From Verrucomicrobiia bacterium (GTDB taxonomy: Bacteria; Verrucomicrobiota; Verrucomicrobiia; Limisphaerales; UBA11358): a stretch of 61,906 bases of DNA. The stretch spans positions 1-61,906 of the forward strand of contig JARLJW010000046.1 in the NCBI GenBank assembly GCA_031290985.1, given 5' to 3'. Positions 9,362 through 18,377 of the stretch are shown piece after piece. The position numbers and the translations under genes are program-made. A model generated the notes under the pieces. It searched no databases. It was not told where the DNA came from and saw only the letters and a program-made list of their open reading frames with translations. Every line of letters starts with the position of its first letter. The stretch's first letter is position 1.

Positions 9362-9389
9362 ACCATATCGCAACCAAAATGGTTGTCAA
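9362..9389 (-). promoter_or_regulatory. Toxin-antitoxin promoter with palindromic operator
   Basis: On the minus strand a perfect TTGACA (9384-9389) and TATGGT (9362-9367) are 16 bp apart. The spacer holds the palindrome CAACCA-TTT-TGGTTG (9371-9385). Further CAACCA half sites occur at 9360 and 9398. The layout, with a palindrome between -35 and -10 upstream of an RHH gene, is typical of an autoregulated toxin-antitoxin operator. The -10 ends only 7 bp before the antitoxin ATG, so transcription should start at or within a base or two of that ATG. Confidence 0.75.
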
Positions 9390-9419
9390 TGTTTTCGCAA
9401 CCATTTCGGCGGTCGACGC

Positions 9420-10340
9420 CTACTCGCCGATGACTTCCACTTCCGTGTGCAGCTCCACGCCCCGCTCCGCCTTCGCCTTCGCCTGCAGCAGCGCGATCAG
9501 CTCCAGCACGTCCTGCGCGGTCGCCATCCCCCCGTTGACCAGGAAATTGCCATGCTCCACCGAAACCATCGCGCCGCCCACATACGTGCCCTTCAAGCCC
9601 AGTTCCTCGACCAGCTTCCCCGCCGGGATGCCCGCCGGGTTCTTGAACATGCAGCCCGCGCTCGGCGCGGCCGGCTGCGAACTCCAGCGCTTCTCGCTGT
9701 AGGCCTTCATCCGCTGCTCAATCTCCGTGCGCGGCTGCGCCACGCACCGGAACACGGCCGACAGGGCGATGTGGTTCTTCAGCGTGGCGCAACAGCGGTA
9801 GGTCACCGACATTTCCGACGGCTGCAGCTCGCGGATGTCGCCGCCAAAATCCATCACGCGCACCGATTCCACGGCGTTGAACGTCTCCCCGCCCATCGCG
9901 CCGGCGTTCATCCGCAACGCGCCGCCGATGCTGCCGGGGATGCCCTCCAGAAATTCCACGCCGCTCAGGCCGTTGCGCTTGGCCTCGACCGCGACCGCCT
10001 TCTGCTTCGCCCCGGCCCCGGCCCGGATGCGCAATCCGTCAATCTCAATCCGGCTGAAATTTGGCTGCGCCAGGCAGATCACCACGCCGCGAAATCCGTT
10101 GTCCCGCACGACCAGGTTTGAGCCGCGGCCCAGCAGGAAGAATTTGACTCCCCGGGCTCCGCAAAATTTCAGGATGGCCCCCAGCTCTTCTTCGGTGGCC
10201 GGCTCGACATAGACATCCGCCGGGCCGCCGACGCGCAGCGTGGTATGCCGGGCCATTGGCTCATCCCGCCGGATGATTGTCGCGGGCGAAAGCCGCCCGG
10301 CCAGTTCATCGGCGATCGCGGAAGGTTCTGATGTCGTCAT
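9420..10340 (-). CDS. murB: UDP-N-acetylenolpyruvoylglucosamine reductase
   Basis: MurB reduces UDP-GlcNAc-enolpyruvate to UDP-MurNAc, using FAD and NADPH. At 306 aa it has the short type of architecture. Motifs are ARHTTLRVGGPADVYVEP at the start of the FAD domain, FLLGRGSNLVVRDNGFRGVVI, GIPGSIGGALRMNAGAMG, and the C-terminal SAGCMFKNPAGIPAGKLVEELG with the proton-donor position (Cys here, Ser or Cys in the family). It overlaps murG by 4 bp (ATGA), showing translational coupling. murC, which commonly lies between murG and murB, is absent. The antitoxin promoter begins within 80 bp after its stop. Confidence 0.96.
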   Translation of the reverse strand: MTTSEPSAIADELAGRLSPATIIRRDEPMARHTTLRVGGPADVYVEPATEEELGAILKFCGARGVKFFLLGRGSNLVVRDNGFRGVVICLAQPNFSRIEIDGLRIRAGAGAKQKAVAVEAKRNGLSGVEFLEGIPGSIGGALRMNAGAMGGETFNAVESVRVMDFGGDIRELQPSEMSVTYRCCATLKNHIALSAVFRCVAQPRTEIEQRMKAYSEKRWSSQPAAPSAGCMFKNPAGIPAGKLVEELGLKGTYVGGAMVSVEHGNFLVNGGMATAQDVLELIALLQAKAKAERGVELHTEVEVIGE

Positions 10341-11503
10341 GTCACCACCCTCAGTTTGATTTCACCGCCCGTCGCCGGCTGGCCGCCGCTGCGGACCGGT
10401 TTACCGGCCCCCTGCCCGATGGCGCTCAAAATATTTCCGGCAATGATTTCCGCGGCGGCCGGCGTGTGCCACTGTGCCAGCGCCGCCTGCATCTTCAAAC
10501 GCACCGCCTCGTCGTTGACCAGGGCCGCCAGCAGGGCCGCAACTTTTTCCGGCGGGGAATTTTTTTGGTCCAGCAGCCTGGCCGCCCCGGTCTGTTCAAA
10601 GGCCAGCGCATTGCTCCATTGATGATTGTCCGCCGCGGTCGGCAACGGCACCAGTGCGGACGGCAGCCGCATGGCCGCGATCTCCGCCAGCGACGATGCG
10701 CCCGCGCGGCTCACACACGCCGTGGCCGCGCCCAAGGCCAGGTCCATTTCCGCGAGAAACGGCTTCACCACGGCTTTGAGCCCGGCGGCCGCGTAAGCCG
10801 CCTTCACCTTTTCAAAATCCTTCGCCCCGGTCAGGTGCAGCCATTGGACCGGCGGCGCGAGTTTCAGGGCGGACAAAATCAAATCATTCAACCCGCTGGC
10901 CCCCTGGCTGCCGCCCACGACCAGGATGGTCGGCCGCTCCGGATCCAGACCGAGCGCCGTGCGGCAGGCGGCGGCCTCACGCAGTTGGAATTGCGGGCGC
11001 ACCGGCGTGCCGGTGACGAAAATCTTTTTTGCGCGGAGCCGCGCGGCCGCCTCCGGAAAACCGATGAACGCCTCATCCACCCGGCGCGCCAAAAAACGGT
11101 TCGCCTTGCCGGGGATGGTGTTCGAGTCGTGCAGAAACGTCCTGGCACCAAACCTCCGCGCGGCCAGAACCGGCGGCGCGCTGGTGAATCCGCCCATCGC
11201 CAAAACGGCGGCGGGCCGGTGCGCCTTGAAAATGGCCTGGGCCGCCCGGTATGATTTCCAAAAGCTGCGCGCAAACGAAAAATAATTCCGGTTTTGCAGC
11301 CCGACCGCGGGCAGCGTGAAAATCTCCATGCCGGCCGCGGATTTCACCGCCTGCTGGTCAACCTCCTTGGGTGAGATGAGCAGCGCAACCTCGCAACCCC
11401 GCTGCCGGAGCTGCGCCGCCACCGCCAATCCGGGAAAGAGGTGGCCGCCCGTTCCGCCGCACGCGATGGCGACGAACGGTTTTGGATTCTCGGGAAGATT
11501 CAT
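10337..11503 (-). CDS. murG: Lipid II synthase MurG
   Basis: MurG is a GT28 glycosyltransferase that transfers GlcNAc to lipid I on the inner face of the membrane. It is 388 aa. The N-terminal domain carries FVAIACGGTGGHLFPGLAVA, the family glycine-rich loop, and AVLAMGGFTSAPPVLAAR. The C-terminal domain has ILVVGGSQGASGLND, VSRAGASSLAEIAAMRLPS, and ALVPLPTAADNHQWSNAL with the donor-binding residues. It overlaps ftsW upstream and murB downstream by 4 bp each, so three genes form a tightly coupled unit. Confidence 0.96.
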   Translation of the reverse strand: MNLPENPKPFVAIACGGTGGHLFPGLAVAAQLRQRGCEVALLISPKEVDQQAVKSAAGMEIFTLPAVGLQNRNYFSFARSFWKSYRAAQAIFKAHRPAAVLAMGGFTSAPPVLAARRFGARTFLHDSNTIPGKANRFLARRVDEAFIGFPEAAARLRAKKIFVTGTPVRPQFQLREAAACRTALGLDPERPTILVVGGSQGASGLNDLILSALKLAPPVQWLHLTGAKDFEKVKAAYAAAGLKAVVKPFLAEMDLALGAATACVSRAGASSLAEIAAMRLPSALVPLPTAADNHQWSNALAFEQTGAARLLDQKNSPPEKVAALLAALVNDEAVRLKMQAALAQWHTPAAAEIIAGNILSAIGQGAGKPVRSGGQPATGGEIKLRVVT

Positions 11504-12654
11504 TTTGCTCGGGCGGCAAATGGATTGTCGTTACCAGCAAAGTCCGCCGGTGGAATCCGGTTCGTCGCCCCGCGCCGCGCCACACTGAACAAAATTCCCA
11601 CCGCCATCAGCATCGCGAGCAGGCTCGAGCCGCCGGAGCTGATGAACGGCAAGGCCAGCCCCTTGTTGGGCAGCAGGCTCGTCACCACGCCGATGTTGAT
11701 GATGGCCTGGAAGCTGATCAAGGCCGTGACGCCGATGGCCAGTTGCGAACCGAACTGGTCCCGGGCGTTCAGGGCGATGTATATGCCGCAGACCGCGATG
11801 ATCAAAAAGGCGATGACCACCAAACCGGTGGCCACCAGGCCGAGTTCCTCCCCAATGTTCGCGAAGATGAAATCGCTGTGAATCTCCGGGAGAAAGCCCA
11901 GCTTTTGCCGTCCGTCACCCAGCCCGAGGCCGGTCAGGCCGCCGGAGCCGATGGCGATCTTCGCCAGTTCCGCCTGCAACCCCACGCCGTTGGCCTGGGT
12001 TTGCGGATGCAGCCACGCACTGATCCGTCCGCTGCGCATGCCGTCGTGAGCGATTGAAAACGCCAGGGCCGCCACCCCGGCCACCCCGACCGGAATCAGG
12101 TGCAGCCAGCGGACGCCCGCGAGAAACAACATCGTGCCCGTCACACCGGCCAGCAGGATGGTCGTACCCCGGTCTGGTTCGATAAAAATCAAGCCCAGCG
12201 CCAGGCCGATGATGAGGCCCGGGTAGATGATTCCCCGCACGAAGGTGTTCATCTTGCGCTGCGAATGGTCCACATACCACGCGAGCATGATGATGAGGCC
12301 GATCTTGACGATTTCTGAAGGCTGGAAGCTGGCTACCGGAATATGGATCCAGCGCCGTGCGCCATTGATTTTCATCCCGAGATGCGGGATGAAAACCATG
12401 GCGGCAAGCAAAAGGGTGGCGCCGAAGACCGGCCACGCGAATTTCTTCAGGATTTCGTAGTCAACCGCCGCCATGGCGACGCAGGCGATGACGCCGAGCG
12501 CGCACCAGAGCACCTGCATCTGGAGCATCCGCGCGCCCACCTCGACATGCGTGTGGCGGTCCACCATCACCATGCTCGAGCTGTAGAGCATGACCAGCCC
12601 CAGCGCCAGCAAGGCGGCAACGCAAAACGCCAGTGTGGTAACGGCGGCCTTCAC
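11500..12654 (-). CDS. ftsW: Lipid II polymerase FtsW (SEDS family)
   Basis: FtsW is the SEDS-family septal peptidoglycan glycosyltransferase that works with the transpeptidase FtsI. It has 384 aa with about ten hydrophobic segments. Family markers include INGARRWIHIPVASFQPSEIVKIGLIIMLAW, where the FQPSE motif is diagnostic, LIFIEPDRGTTILL with the catalytic-region Asp, and the C-terminal LPFISSGGSSLLAMLMAVGIL. The gene follows the LysM gene after 39 bp and overlaps murG by 4 bp. Confidence 0.96.
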   Translation of the reverse strand: MKAAVTTLAFCVAALLALGLVMLYSSSMVMVDRHTHVEVGARMLQMQVLWCALGVIACVAMAAVDYEILKKFAWPVFGATLLLAAMVFIPHLGMKINGARRWIHIPVASFQPSEIVKIGLIIMLAWYVDHSQRKMNTFVRGIIYPGLIIGLALGLIFIEPDRGTTILLAGVTGTMLFLAGVRWLHLIPVGVAGVAALAFSIAHDGMRSGRISAWLHPQTQANGVGLQAELAKIAIGSGGLTGLGLGDGRQKLGFLPEIHSDFIFANIGEELGLVATGLVVIAFLIIAVCGIYIALNARDQFGSQLAIGVTALISFQAIINIGVVTSLLPNKGLALPFISSGGSSLLAMLMAVGILFSVARRGATNRIPPADFAGNDNPFAARAK

Positions 12655-12693
12655 AATTTCAGGTTTTCAAAAATCCTGCCGCGCTGCCGCGGC

Positions 12694-13464
12694 TTACTTC
12701 GCCGGTGTCGGCGATGGTGCCGGCAACGACATCGGAGCCGGAGCCGGGGCGGGCGTGGCCTCAACCGGCGCCGGGGGCGGGACGGAGGCGGACACGGGCA
12801 GCTTCAACTTCTGGCCCACTTTGATCTTGGTCGTGGTGAGATTGTTCGCGGCTTCCAGCGCCTTGACCGTGGTGCCGTGCTTCTTGGCGATGGTCGTCAG
12901 CGTGTCATTGCTCTTGACCGTGTACGTATCACCACCGGCATCCGCCGTGGCCGTCAGCGCCGCCGACGTGGCGGTCGCCGCGCCGGTCGCCGCGCCGGAC
13001 GAGGCCGGAATGACGAGCTTCTGCTTGAGTTTCAAGTGTTTCGAATCCACGCCGGGATTCGCGGCTTCCAGCTCCTTGAGCGTGACATGATGCGCCTTGG
13101 CGATCTTGCTGAGCGTGTCGCCCTTCACAACTTCATATTCGCTGCCGGGCGTGGTCACCGGCTCCACGACGGGCGGCGGAATGACCACGGGCGTCGTGTT
13201 CGTCGGCATCGGCGGCGGCACCGAGACCACGTTCGTATCCACGGACGGCGTGTTCGTGTTCGGCTCGGTCATCACCGGCGGATTGGTGTCCACGCCGGCT
13301 TCCGTCGTCGGCTGCTCGCGCTTGCAGCCCTGGATGAGCATGACCACCAGGCCGGCGATGCTCAGGGCGAGCACGCAAGAAACCCCGATCTTCAGGTGCG
13401 AGCGGCGCTGGGTCTGCTGCTCCAACAAGGAGCCTTTGGGGACAAATGGATTCGGATTGTTCAT
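12694..13464 (-). CDS. Membrane-anchored double-LysM protein in the murD position
   Basis: This 256-aa protein has a cytoplasmic N-terminus (about 28 residues), one membrane segment (IGVSCVLALSIAGLVVMLIQG), a Thr/Asn/Pro-rich linker, and two LysM domains. The first is YEVVKGDTLSKIAKAHHVT with KLKQKLVIP; the second is YTVKSNDTLTTIAKKHGTT with KVGQKLKLP. LysM binds N-acetylglucosamine in peptidoglycan. A low-complexity Ala/Pro-rich tail follows. It lies between mraY and ftsW, where most dcw clusters carry murD. I infer a role in cell-wall binding during division; there is no catalytic domain. A 289-bp gap upstream suggests it may have its own promoter. Confidence 0.85.
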   Translation of the reverse strand: MNNPNPFVPKGSLLEQQTQRRSHLKIGVSCVLALSIAGLVVMLIQGCKREQPTTEAGVDTNPPVMTEPNTNTPSVDTNVVSVPPPMPTNTTPVVIPPPVVEPVTTPGSEYEVVKGDTLSKIAKAHHVTLKELEAANPGVDSKHLKLKQKLVIPASSGAATGAATATSAALTATADAGGDTYTVKSNDTLTTIAKKHGTTVKALEAANNLTTTKIKVGQKLKLPVSASVPPPAPVEATPAPAPAPMSLPAPSPTPAK

Positions 13465-13753
13465 GATTTTAGGCGCGGTTGCGTCCTTTCTTCGAGGTTG
13501 TTTTTTAGTTTTTGATTTTTACGCCGCGAAACTTTCCCTCGAAAAATTTCGTGACGTTTTAAAATGTTACCGGTCACCAGCGGAGTGAAGTCGTCGCGGA
13601 AATGACTGCTAGCAGAAAAACCGAACTCCCATGTTAATCCGCCAGTAGCCGCGCGCCGGGCTGCGTCCGACAAAAACGTTAACAACCGCGAGCCTTCCGT
13701 GCAAGCAGCAAAGCATTTATCGGCGATGTTTGTTGGCGTTTTCATAAACCGGT
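13465..13753. other. Gap between mraY and the LysM gene
   Basis: This is the longest gap inside the dcw cluster and is AT-richer than its surroundings. A 94-codon open frame on the minus strand fills most of it, but its composition (many Arg/Lys, no recognisable pattern) does not look coding. On the minus strand GCCGATAA occurs at 13718-13725, the same octamer as the sigma-28-like -10 elements further right, with GAAA 15 bp upstream. That could be chance. The gap probably holds the promoter and leader of the LysM gene. Confidence 0.4.
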
Positions 13754-14938
13754 TCAGCGCAGCTTAAGCGTTGCCAGCGCCACCACCGCGCACAGCACGC
13801 ACAAAATGTAGAACCGCGCGACAATCTGCGACTCATACCAGCCTTTCTTCTCAAAATGATGGTGCAGCGGCGACATCAGGAAGATCCGGCGCCCCGTGCC
13901 CGTCCGCAGGCGGGTGTATTTGAACCACCCCTTTTGCAGGATCACGGACAAAGCCTCGGCCACAAACACCCCCCCCGCGATCACCAGCACGAACGGCTGG
14001 TGTACCAGCACCGCCACGATGCCAAACGCGCCGCCCAGCGCCAGCGAACCTGTGTCACCCATGAACACCTGGGCCGGATGGCAGTTGAACCATAAAAACC
14101 CCAGGCCTGCGCCCAGCAGCGCCGCGCAAAACACCGTCAGTTCGCCCGCCCCCGGCACAAACGGGATCTGCAGGTACGTCGCCGCCTTCACGTTGCCCGC
14201 CAGATACGTAAGAATCAGGAACACCACGCCCACGATCAACGTGCAACCGATGGCCAGGCCGTCCAACCCGTCGGTCAGGTTTACGGCGTTCGAACTGCCC
14301 ACGATGGCGAGCATGACCACCACGACGCCGAGCACCGCGCCCACGTGTAGCGGATATTTGTAAAAGGGCAGCATCAGCGTCGAAGCCAGGTTGCTGTACC
14401 AGACATCTTTTGTCCCGAGCAGGTGCAGTTCACTTTTTGCCGGCCAGTTCAACAGATAAATGCCGACGAACGCCGCCAGCGCGAATTGCACGATCAGCTT
14501 CACGCGGGGCGGGGTGCCGCCGCCGCTTTGCTTCAAAATTTTCGCGTAGTCGTCATAAAACCCCAGCCCGGAAAGGACCAGCACCGCGAGCATCGTCAGC
14601 TCCACCAGCGGATTCCACTGTGCCCAGAGCATCGTCGAAAACAGCAGCGTGGTGATGATGAGCACCCCGCCCATCGTGGGCGTGCCCTTCTTGCTCAGGA
14701 TGCGCGTCTTGAAATCGCCCGCTTCCTCGGCCCGGTCCGCGTATTCCTGGCCGAACTTCATTTCCTTGAGCATGCGGATGATCCACGGGCCCAGCCACCA
14801 GCTCAACACCAGCGCCGTGACCGCCGCGCCGGCGCTGCGCACGGTGATGTACCGGAACAGGCGCAGAAAGGACACGCGGCTTTCCCAATCCGCGCCGTGC
14901 GCCCAGTCCAGGATTTGCTGGCTCAGGTAATATAACAT
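13754..14938 (-). CDS. mraY: Phospho-MurNAc-pentapeptide transferase MraY
   Basis: MraY forms lipid I by moving phospho-MurNAc-pentapeptide to undecaprenyl phosphate in the inner membrane. It has 394 aa and about ten membrane helices. Signature motifs are KKGTPTMGGVLII, GFYDDYAKI with the paired catalytic Asp, NAVNLTDGLDGLAIG, FMGDTGSLALGG, and SPLHHHFEKKGWYESQIV. Its start directly follows the murF stop with no gap. The N-terminal MLYYLSQQILDWAHGADW is a longer periplasmic/amphipathic lead than in many homologues. Confidence 0.97.
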   Translation of the reverse strand: MLYYLSQQILDWAHGADWESRVSFLRLFRYITVRSAGAAVTALVLSWWLGPWIIRMLKEMKFGQEYADRAEEAGDFKTRILSKKGTPTMGGVLIITTLLFSTMLWAQWNPLVELTMLAVLVLSGLGFYDDYAKILKQSGGGTPPRVKLIVQFALAAFVGIYLLNWPAKSELHLLGTKDVWYSNLASTLMLPFYKYPLHVGAVLGVVVVMLAIVGSSNAVNLTDGLDGLAIGCTLIVGVVFLILTYLAGNVKAATYLQIPFVPGAGELTVFCAALLGAGLGFLWFNCHPAQVFMGDTGSLALGGAFGIVAVLVHQPFVLVIAGGVFVAEALSVILQKGWFKYTRLRTGTGRRIFLMSPLHHHFEKKGWYESQIVARFYILCVLCAVVALATLKLR

Positions 14939-16336
14939 TCAGTTCTTCTCCGTCTTCAAGGTCGCCGCAATCCGCTCCAGCCGGGATGACCGCGACGCCT
15001 TCAGCAAAACCACGTCGCCCGGCTTCAAAAAATTCTTCACGGCCTTCACCGCCGCTTCCACATCCATAAACTCGATCACGCGCGTCAGGCCCGCCGCCCG
15101 CGCCGCCTGCGCCGTGGCCACCGAATTTTTCCCCACCGTGAACAACTGGCCGATCTTCAGTTCCGCCGCCAGCCGGCCGATCTCCGCGTGCGCCGCCTCG
15201 CCGTGCGCGCCCAGTTCCGCCATGTCTCCCAGCACGGCAACGCGCCGCCCTTGCAGCGGGAGACCACACAAAGTCTCCAGCGCCGCTCGCATCGAATCCG
15301 CGTTCGCGTTGTACGCATCATCCAGCACCCGCACCCCGTTCGCTTCCCAATACTGCATCCGCATCTTCTGCGGCTGGCATTTCGCCAGGCCGGCCTGGAC
15401 TTCCGCCCGGCCCAGGCCCAGTTCCGCGCCGACCGCCACCGCCAGCAGGGCATTCGTGACCTGATGTTTCCCCAGCAGGTTCACGCGATACTCGCCGGCA
15501 AAATTTTCCCGGCCACATTCGACCTGAAACGTGACGCCGCTCTTGTCCAGCCGGATCTTCTTCGCGCGCCAGCCGCATTTCTCGCCGGTGCCGACGCGCA
15601 CCACCCGCGCCCGGGTCCGCGCCGCGATCTTGTCCGCCCACTCGCTGTCACCGTTCAGAAATATTGTTCCCTCCGCCGGCAGCAGTTCGGCGAGCATGCC
15701 TTCTTCCTGCGCCACGCCGGCGACATCACCAAAAAATTCCAGATGTTCACGGCCGATGCTCGTGATGACGCCATATTTCGGCGCGATCATTTTAACCAGC
15801 GGCGCCAGTTCGCCCGGATGGTTCGTGCCGGCTTCCAGCACGGCGGCCCGGTGCGTCTGGTTCAACCGCAGCAGCGTCATCGGCACGCCGATGTCATTGT
15901 TGAAACTGGCCTCGCTCCACAGCACCGCCAATTTCTCGCGCAGCACCGCCGCCACCAGTTCCTTGGTCGTCGTCTTGCCGTTCGAGCCGGCCACCGCGAT
16001 GACCGGAAGCTCAAACTGGCGCCGATATTCCGCCGCGAGCTTTCCGAGGGCGATGCGGACATCAGCCACCGCCAGCAGCCCCGTGCCGGCCGGCACCTTG
16101 GACCGCAGGCCGGGCACCTTGGATTTCTCCACCACGACCGCCGCCGCCCCCTTGGCGGCGACTTCGCCGACAAATTCATGGCCGTCGAACTTTTCGCCTT
16201 TTATGGCAAAGAACACCTCGCCCGCTTTGGCCGCCCGCGAATCGGTGCAGACATTTTCAAGGTTCGTTTCCGGCGAACCGGATATGACTTCAGCGTCGCA
16301 GGCTGCGGCGATAAATTTCAAAGAGCGTGTTTCCAC
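14939..16336 (-). CDS. murF: UDP-MurNAc-tripeptide--D-Ala-D-Ala ligase MurF
   Basis: MurF adds D-Ala-D-Ala to the UDP-MurNAc-tripeptide. The 465-aa protein has the three Mur-ligase domains: the N-terminal substrate domain (CTDSRAAKAGEVFFAIKGEKFDGHEF), the ATP domain with VAGSNGKTTTKELVAAVL and LEAGTNHPGE, and the C-terminal domain with VLDDAYNANADSMRAALETL and VLGDMAELG. The D-Ala-D-Ala substrate comes from ddl in the same cluster. It is the only amino-acid ligase of the MurC-D-E-F series present here. It follows ftsI by 68 bp. Confidence 0.96.
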   Translation of the reverse strand: METRSLKFIAAACDAEVISGSPETNLENVCTDSRAAKAGEVFFAIKGEKFDGHEFVGEVAAKGAAAVVVEKSKVPGLRSKVPAGTGLLAVADVRIALGKLAAEYRRQFELPVIAVAGSNGKTTTKELVAAVLREKLAVLWSEASFNNDIGVPMTLLRLNQTHRAAVLEAGTNHPGELAPLVKMIAPKYGVITSIGREHLEFFGDVAGVAQEEGMLAELLPAEGTIFLNGDSEWADKIAARTRARVVRVGTGEKCGWRAKKIRLDKSGVTFQVECGRENFAGEYRVNLLGKHQVTNALLAVAVGAELGLGRAEVQAGLAKCQPQKMRMQYWEANGVRVLDDAYNANADSMRAALETLCGLPLQGRRVAVLGDMAELGAHGEAAHAEIGRLAAELKIGQLFTVGKNSVATAQAARAAGLTRVIEFMDVEAAVKAVKNFLKPGDVVLLKASRSSRLERIAATLKTEKN

Positions 16337-16404
16337 AATTTTACTTCAACCAAACAGTTGCATCAGCCCGGCCGGCGGACATTTAAAAAAATCACGTCGT
16401 TGGC

Positions 16405-18297
16405 TCATGGATTTCCCGCCACTCTAAAATTGTTCTGGACCACGAGCGTATTCGTCGCCATCAGGGTGGGATCAGGCGGAATGTTCAAGTAGCTCGCGCA
16501 CCGCTCCGCGACCTCCCGGAAAACCGGGCCGCAGACCTTGCCGCCGTAATAGCCATATTCCTTCGGCTCATCCATCACGATTGAGATGCACAATTCCGGG
16601 TTGTCCGCCGGGAAAAAGCCGATGAACGAGGAAATGTATTTGCCCGAGACGTAAGCCCCGTTCTCCACCTTCTGCGCGGTCCCCGTCTTGCCGGCCACCA
16701 CGTAATTCTTCATCGCCGCCTCGACCGCCGTGCCTTCCTTGGTGGCGACGCCCTTCAACGCCTCGATCATCTTTTTGGTCGTCGCCTCGGTGACCACCTG
16801 CCGCACGCGTTCGGGCGCGTAGCGCTGCACCACGCCGCCATCGCGTTGCTGCAGCCGGCTCACCAGCATCGGGCGCATCAGCCAGCCGTCGTTCGCGATC
16901 GCCGACATCGCCATGATCATCTGCAGCCGCGTCACCGCCACCCCGTGGCCCATGGGAATCTGCGCGATGGACACCTTGCTCCATTTCTTGACCGGATACA
17001 ATATCCCCCCGGCTTCGCCCGGCAGCGGCACCCCCGTGCGCTGGCCAAAACCATAGTTCCACGCGTAATCATAAAGGCTCTGCTCGCCCAGCTTGATGCC
17101 GATCTTCGCCGCCCCAATATTGGACGACTTCATGATGATGCTTTTCACCGACTCGTTGCCCAGGCTTTCATGGTCGTGCAGCACCCGGCCTGCAAACGCA
17201 AACCGGCCGTTTTCACAAAAGAATTCGTCGTTCAACGACACGATGCCGTTGTTCAACGCCCCGGAAACGACGACGATCTTGAAGGTTGAGCCCGGTTCAA
17301 CCACGTCGTTGATGACGCGGTTGCGGCCGTTCGTCGAGATCGTGTTCGGGATGTTCGGATCGTAATCCGGCAGCGAAGCCATGCCCAGGATCTCGCCGGT
17401 GCGCGGCCGCATCACGATGCCGGTGATGCTCTTGGGGCTGTGCTTTTGCATCCCCTCGGCGAGCGCCGTCTCCAGGATGTGCTGCACCGCCACGTCCAGC
17501 GTGAGCACCACGTTCAGACCATCGCGTGCCGGCACGTCTTCATCGCGATGCGAAGCGAGCTCGCGCCGCGCGCTGTCCGCCTCGGTCACCCGCCAGCCGT
17601 CCACGCCGGAAAGCTTGGAATTAAATGACTTCTCGATCCCGTCACAGCCCACCAGGCCCGCCGGGAAATTGGTGGCCACGGCGGCGGAAACAAACCCCAC
17701 CACCTGGGCGGCGTTGGTTCCGTTTGGATAAACCCGCATCTGGTCGGCGTCGGTGGCGACGGCGTTCAGGCAGAGATTGGTCAAGGCCATGCGGTCGGAT
17801 TTCTTCCACGCCCGCGTGTCCACCATCCCGGTCATGTCCCGCAACACCGCCTGGATCTGGCGCCAGTTGTCCTCGGAAACCTGCCGTTTGAGGACGGCGT
17901 ATTGGTTGGTGACCGTCTCCCCCCGGAGGTTCACATGGGTACGCGGCAGCATCTGTTGATACAACCGGCCCTCATCCGCCTTCAACCACGGCGCGAGCGT
18001 GCGGGCGAAAACCGCGGGGGCGTTCGGCAGCACATGCTGGCCGGCCAGGAGCTCGGGATTCGCCCAAACCGTGCGCACCGGGACGCTCGTGGCCAGCAAG
18101 TTGCCGTTCACGTCCAGGATGTCGCCGCGCTTGGCGGTTTCCGAGATCCGCCGCTCGGTCTTTTTTTCCGCCTGCTTGAGCAGTTCGTCATGACGGATGA
18201 CCTGCAAATCCACCAGCCGGTAGCCCAGGCCGGCAAACAGCGCGACCAGGCAGGTCAGCAGCAGCAAAGCGCGACGGATTTGCAGTTTGTTCGTCAT
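16405..18297 (-). CDS. ftsI: Septal transpeptidase FtsI (class B PBP)
   Basis: FtsI is the penicillin-binding protein that crosslinks septal peptidoglycan. Starting at 18297 (MTNKLQIRRALLLL) it is 630 aa; a longer frame adds 14 atypical residues. One N-terminal membrane segment (ALLLLTCLVALFAGLGYRLV) is followed by the PBP dimer domain and the transpeptidase domain. Active-site motifs are STFKIVVVSG (SxxK), SSN in MKSSNIGAAKIG, and KTGTAQKV (KTG). A C-terminal MDEPKEYGYYGGKVCGPVF segment matches the family. There is no PASTA domain. The predicted partner FtsW is encoded in the same cluster. Confidence 0.96.
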   Translation of the reverse strand: MTNKLQIRRALLLLTCLVALFAGLGYRLVDLQVIRHDELLKQAEKKTERRISETAKRGDILDVNGNLLATSVPVRTVWANPELLAGQHVLPNAPAVFARTLAPWLKADEGRLYQQMLPRTHVNLRGETVTNQYAVLKRQVSEDNWRQIQAVLRDMTGMVDTRAWKKSDRMALTNLCLNAVATDADQMRVYPNGTNAAQVVGFVSAAVATNFPAGLVGCDGIEKSFNSKLSGVDGWRVTEADSARRELASHRDEDVPARDGLNVVLTLDVAVQHILETALAEGMQKHSPKSITGIVMRPRTGEILGMASLPDYDPNIPNTISTNGRNRVINDVVEPGSTFKIVVVSGALNNGIVSLNDEFFCENGRFAFAGRVLHDHESLGNESVKSIIMKSSNIGAAKIGIKLGEQSLYDYAWNYGFGQRTGVPLPGEAGGILYPVKKWSKVSIAQIPMGHGVAVTRLQMIMAMSAIANDGWLMRPMLVSRLQQRDGGVVQRYAPERVRQVVTEATTKKMIEALKGVATKEGTAVEAAMKNYVVAGKTGTAQKVENGAYVSGKYISSFIGFFPADNPELCISIVMDEPKEYGYYGGKVCGPVFREVAERCASYLNIPPDPTLMATNTLVVQNNFRVAGNP

Positions 18298-18377
18298 CTC
18301 AAAAAAACGGCCAGCCGCCCGTGGCGATCGGTTCCTCACCCGACGGCGTCACGAGCGGCGGCCAAATTGTTTGTTCT

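Noticed and set aside
13718..13725. GCCGATAA on the minus strand upstream of the LysM gene
   Set aside because: One exact octamer outside the island is expected by chance and its -35 is GAAA; not claimed as a promoter.
13461..13745. 94-codon minus-strand frame between mraY and the LysM gene
   Set aside because: It is rich in Arg/Lys with no family pattern and overlaps the LysM start; it looks like a chance frame in leader DNA.
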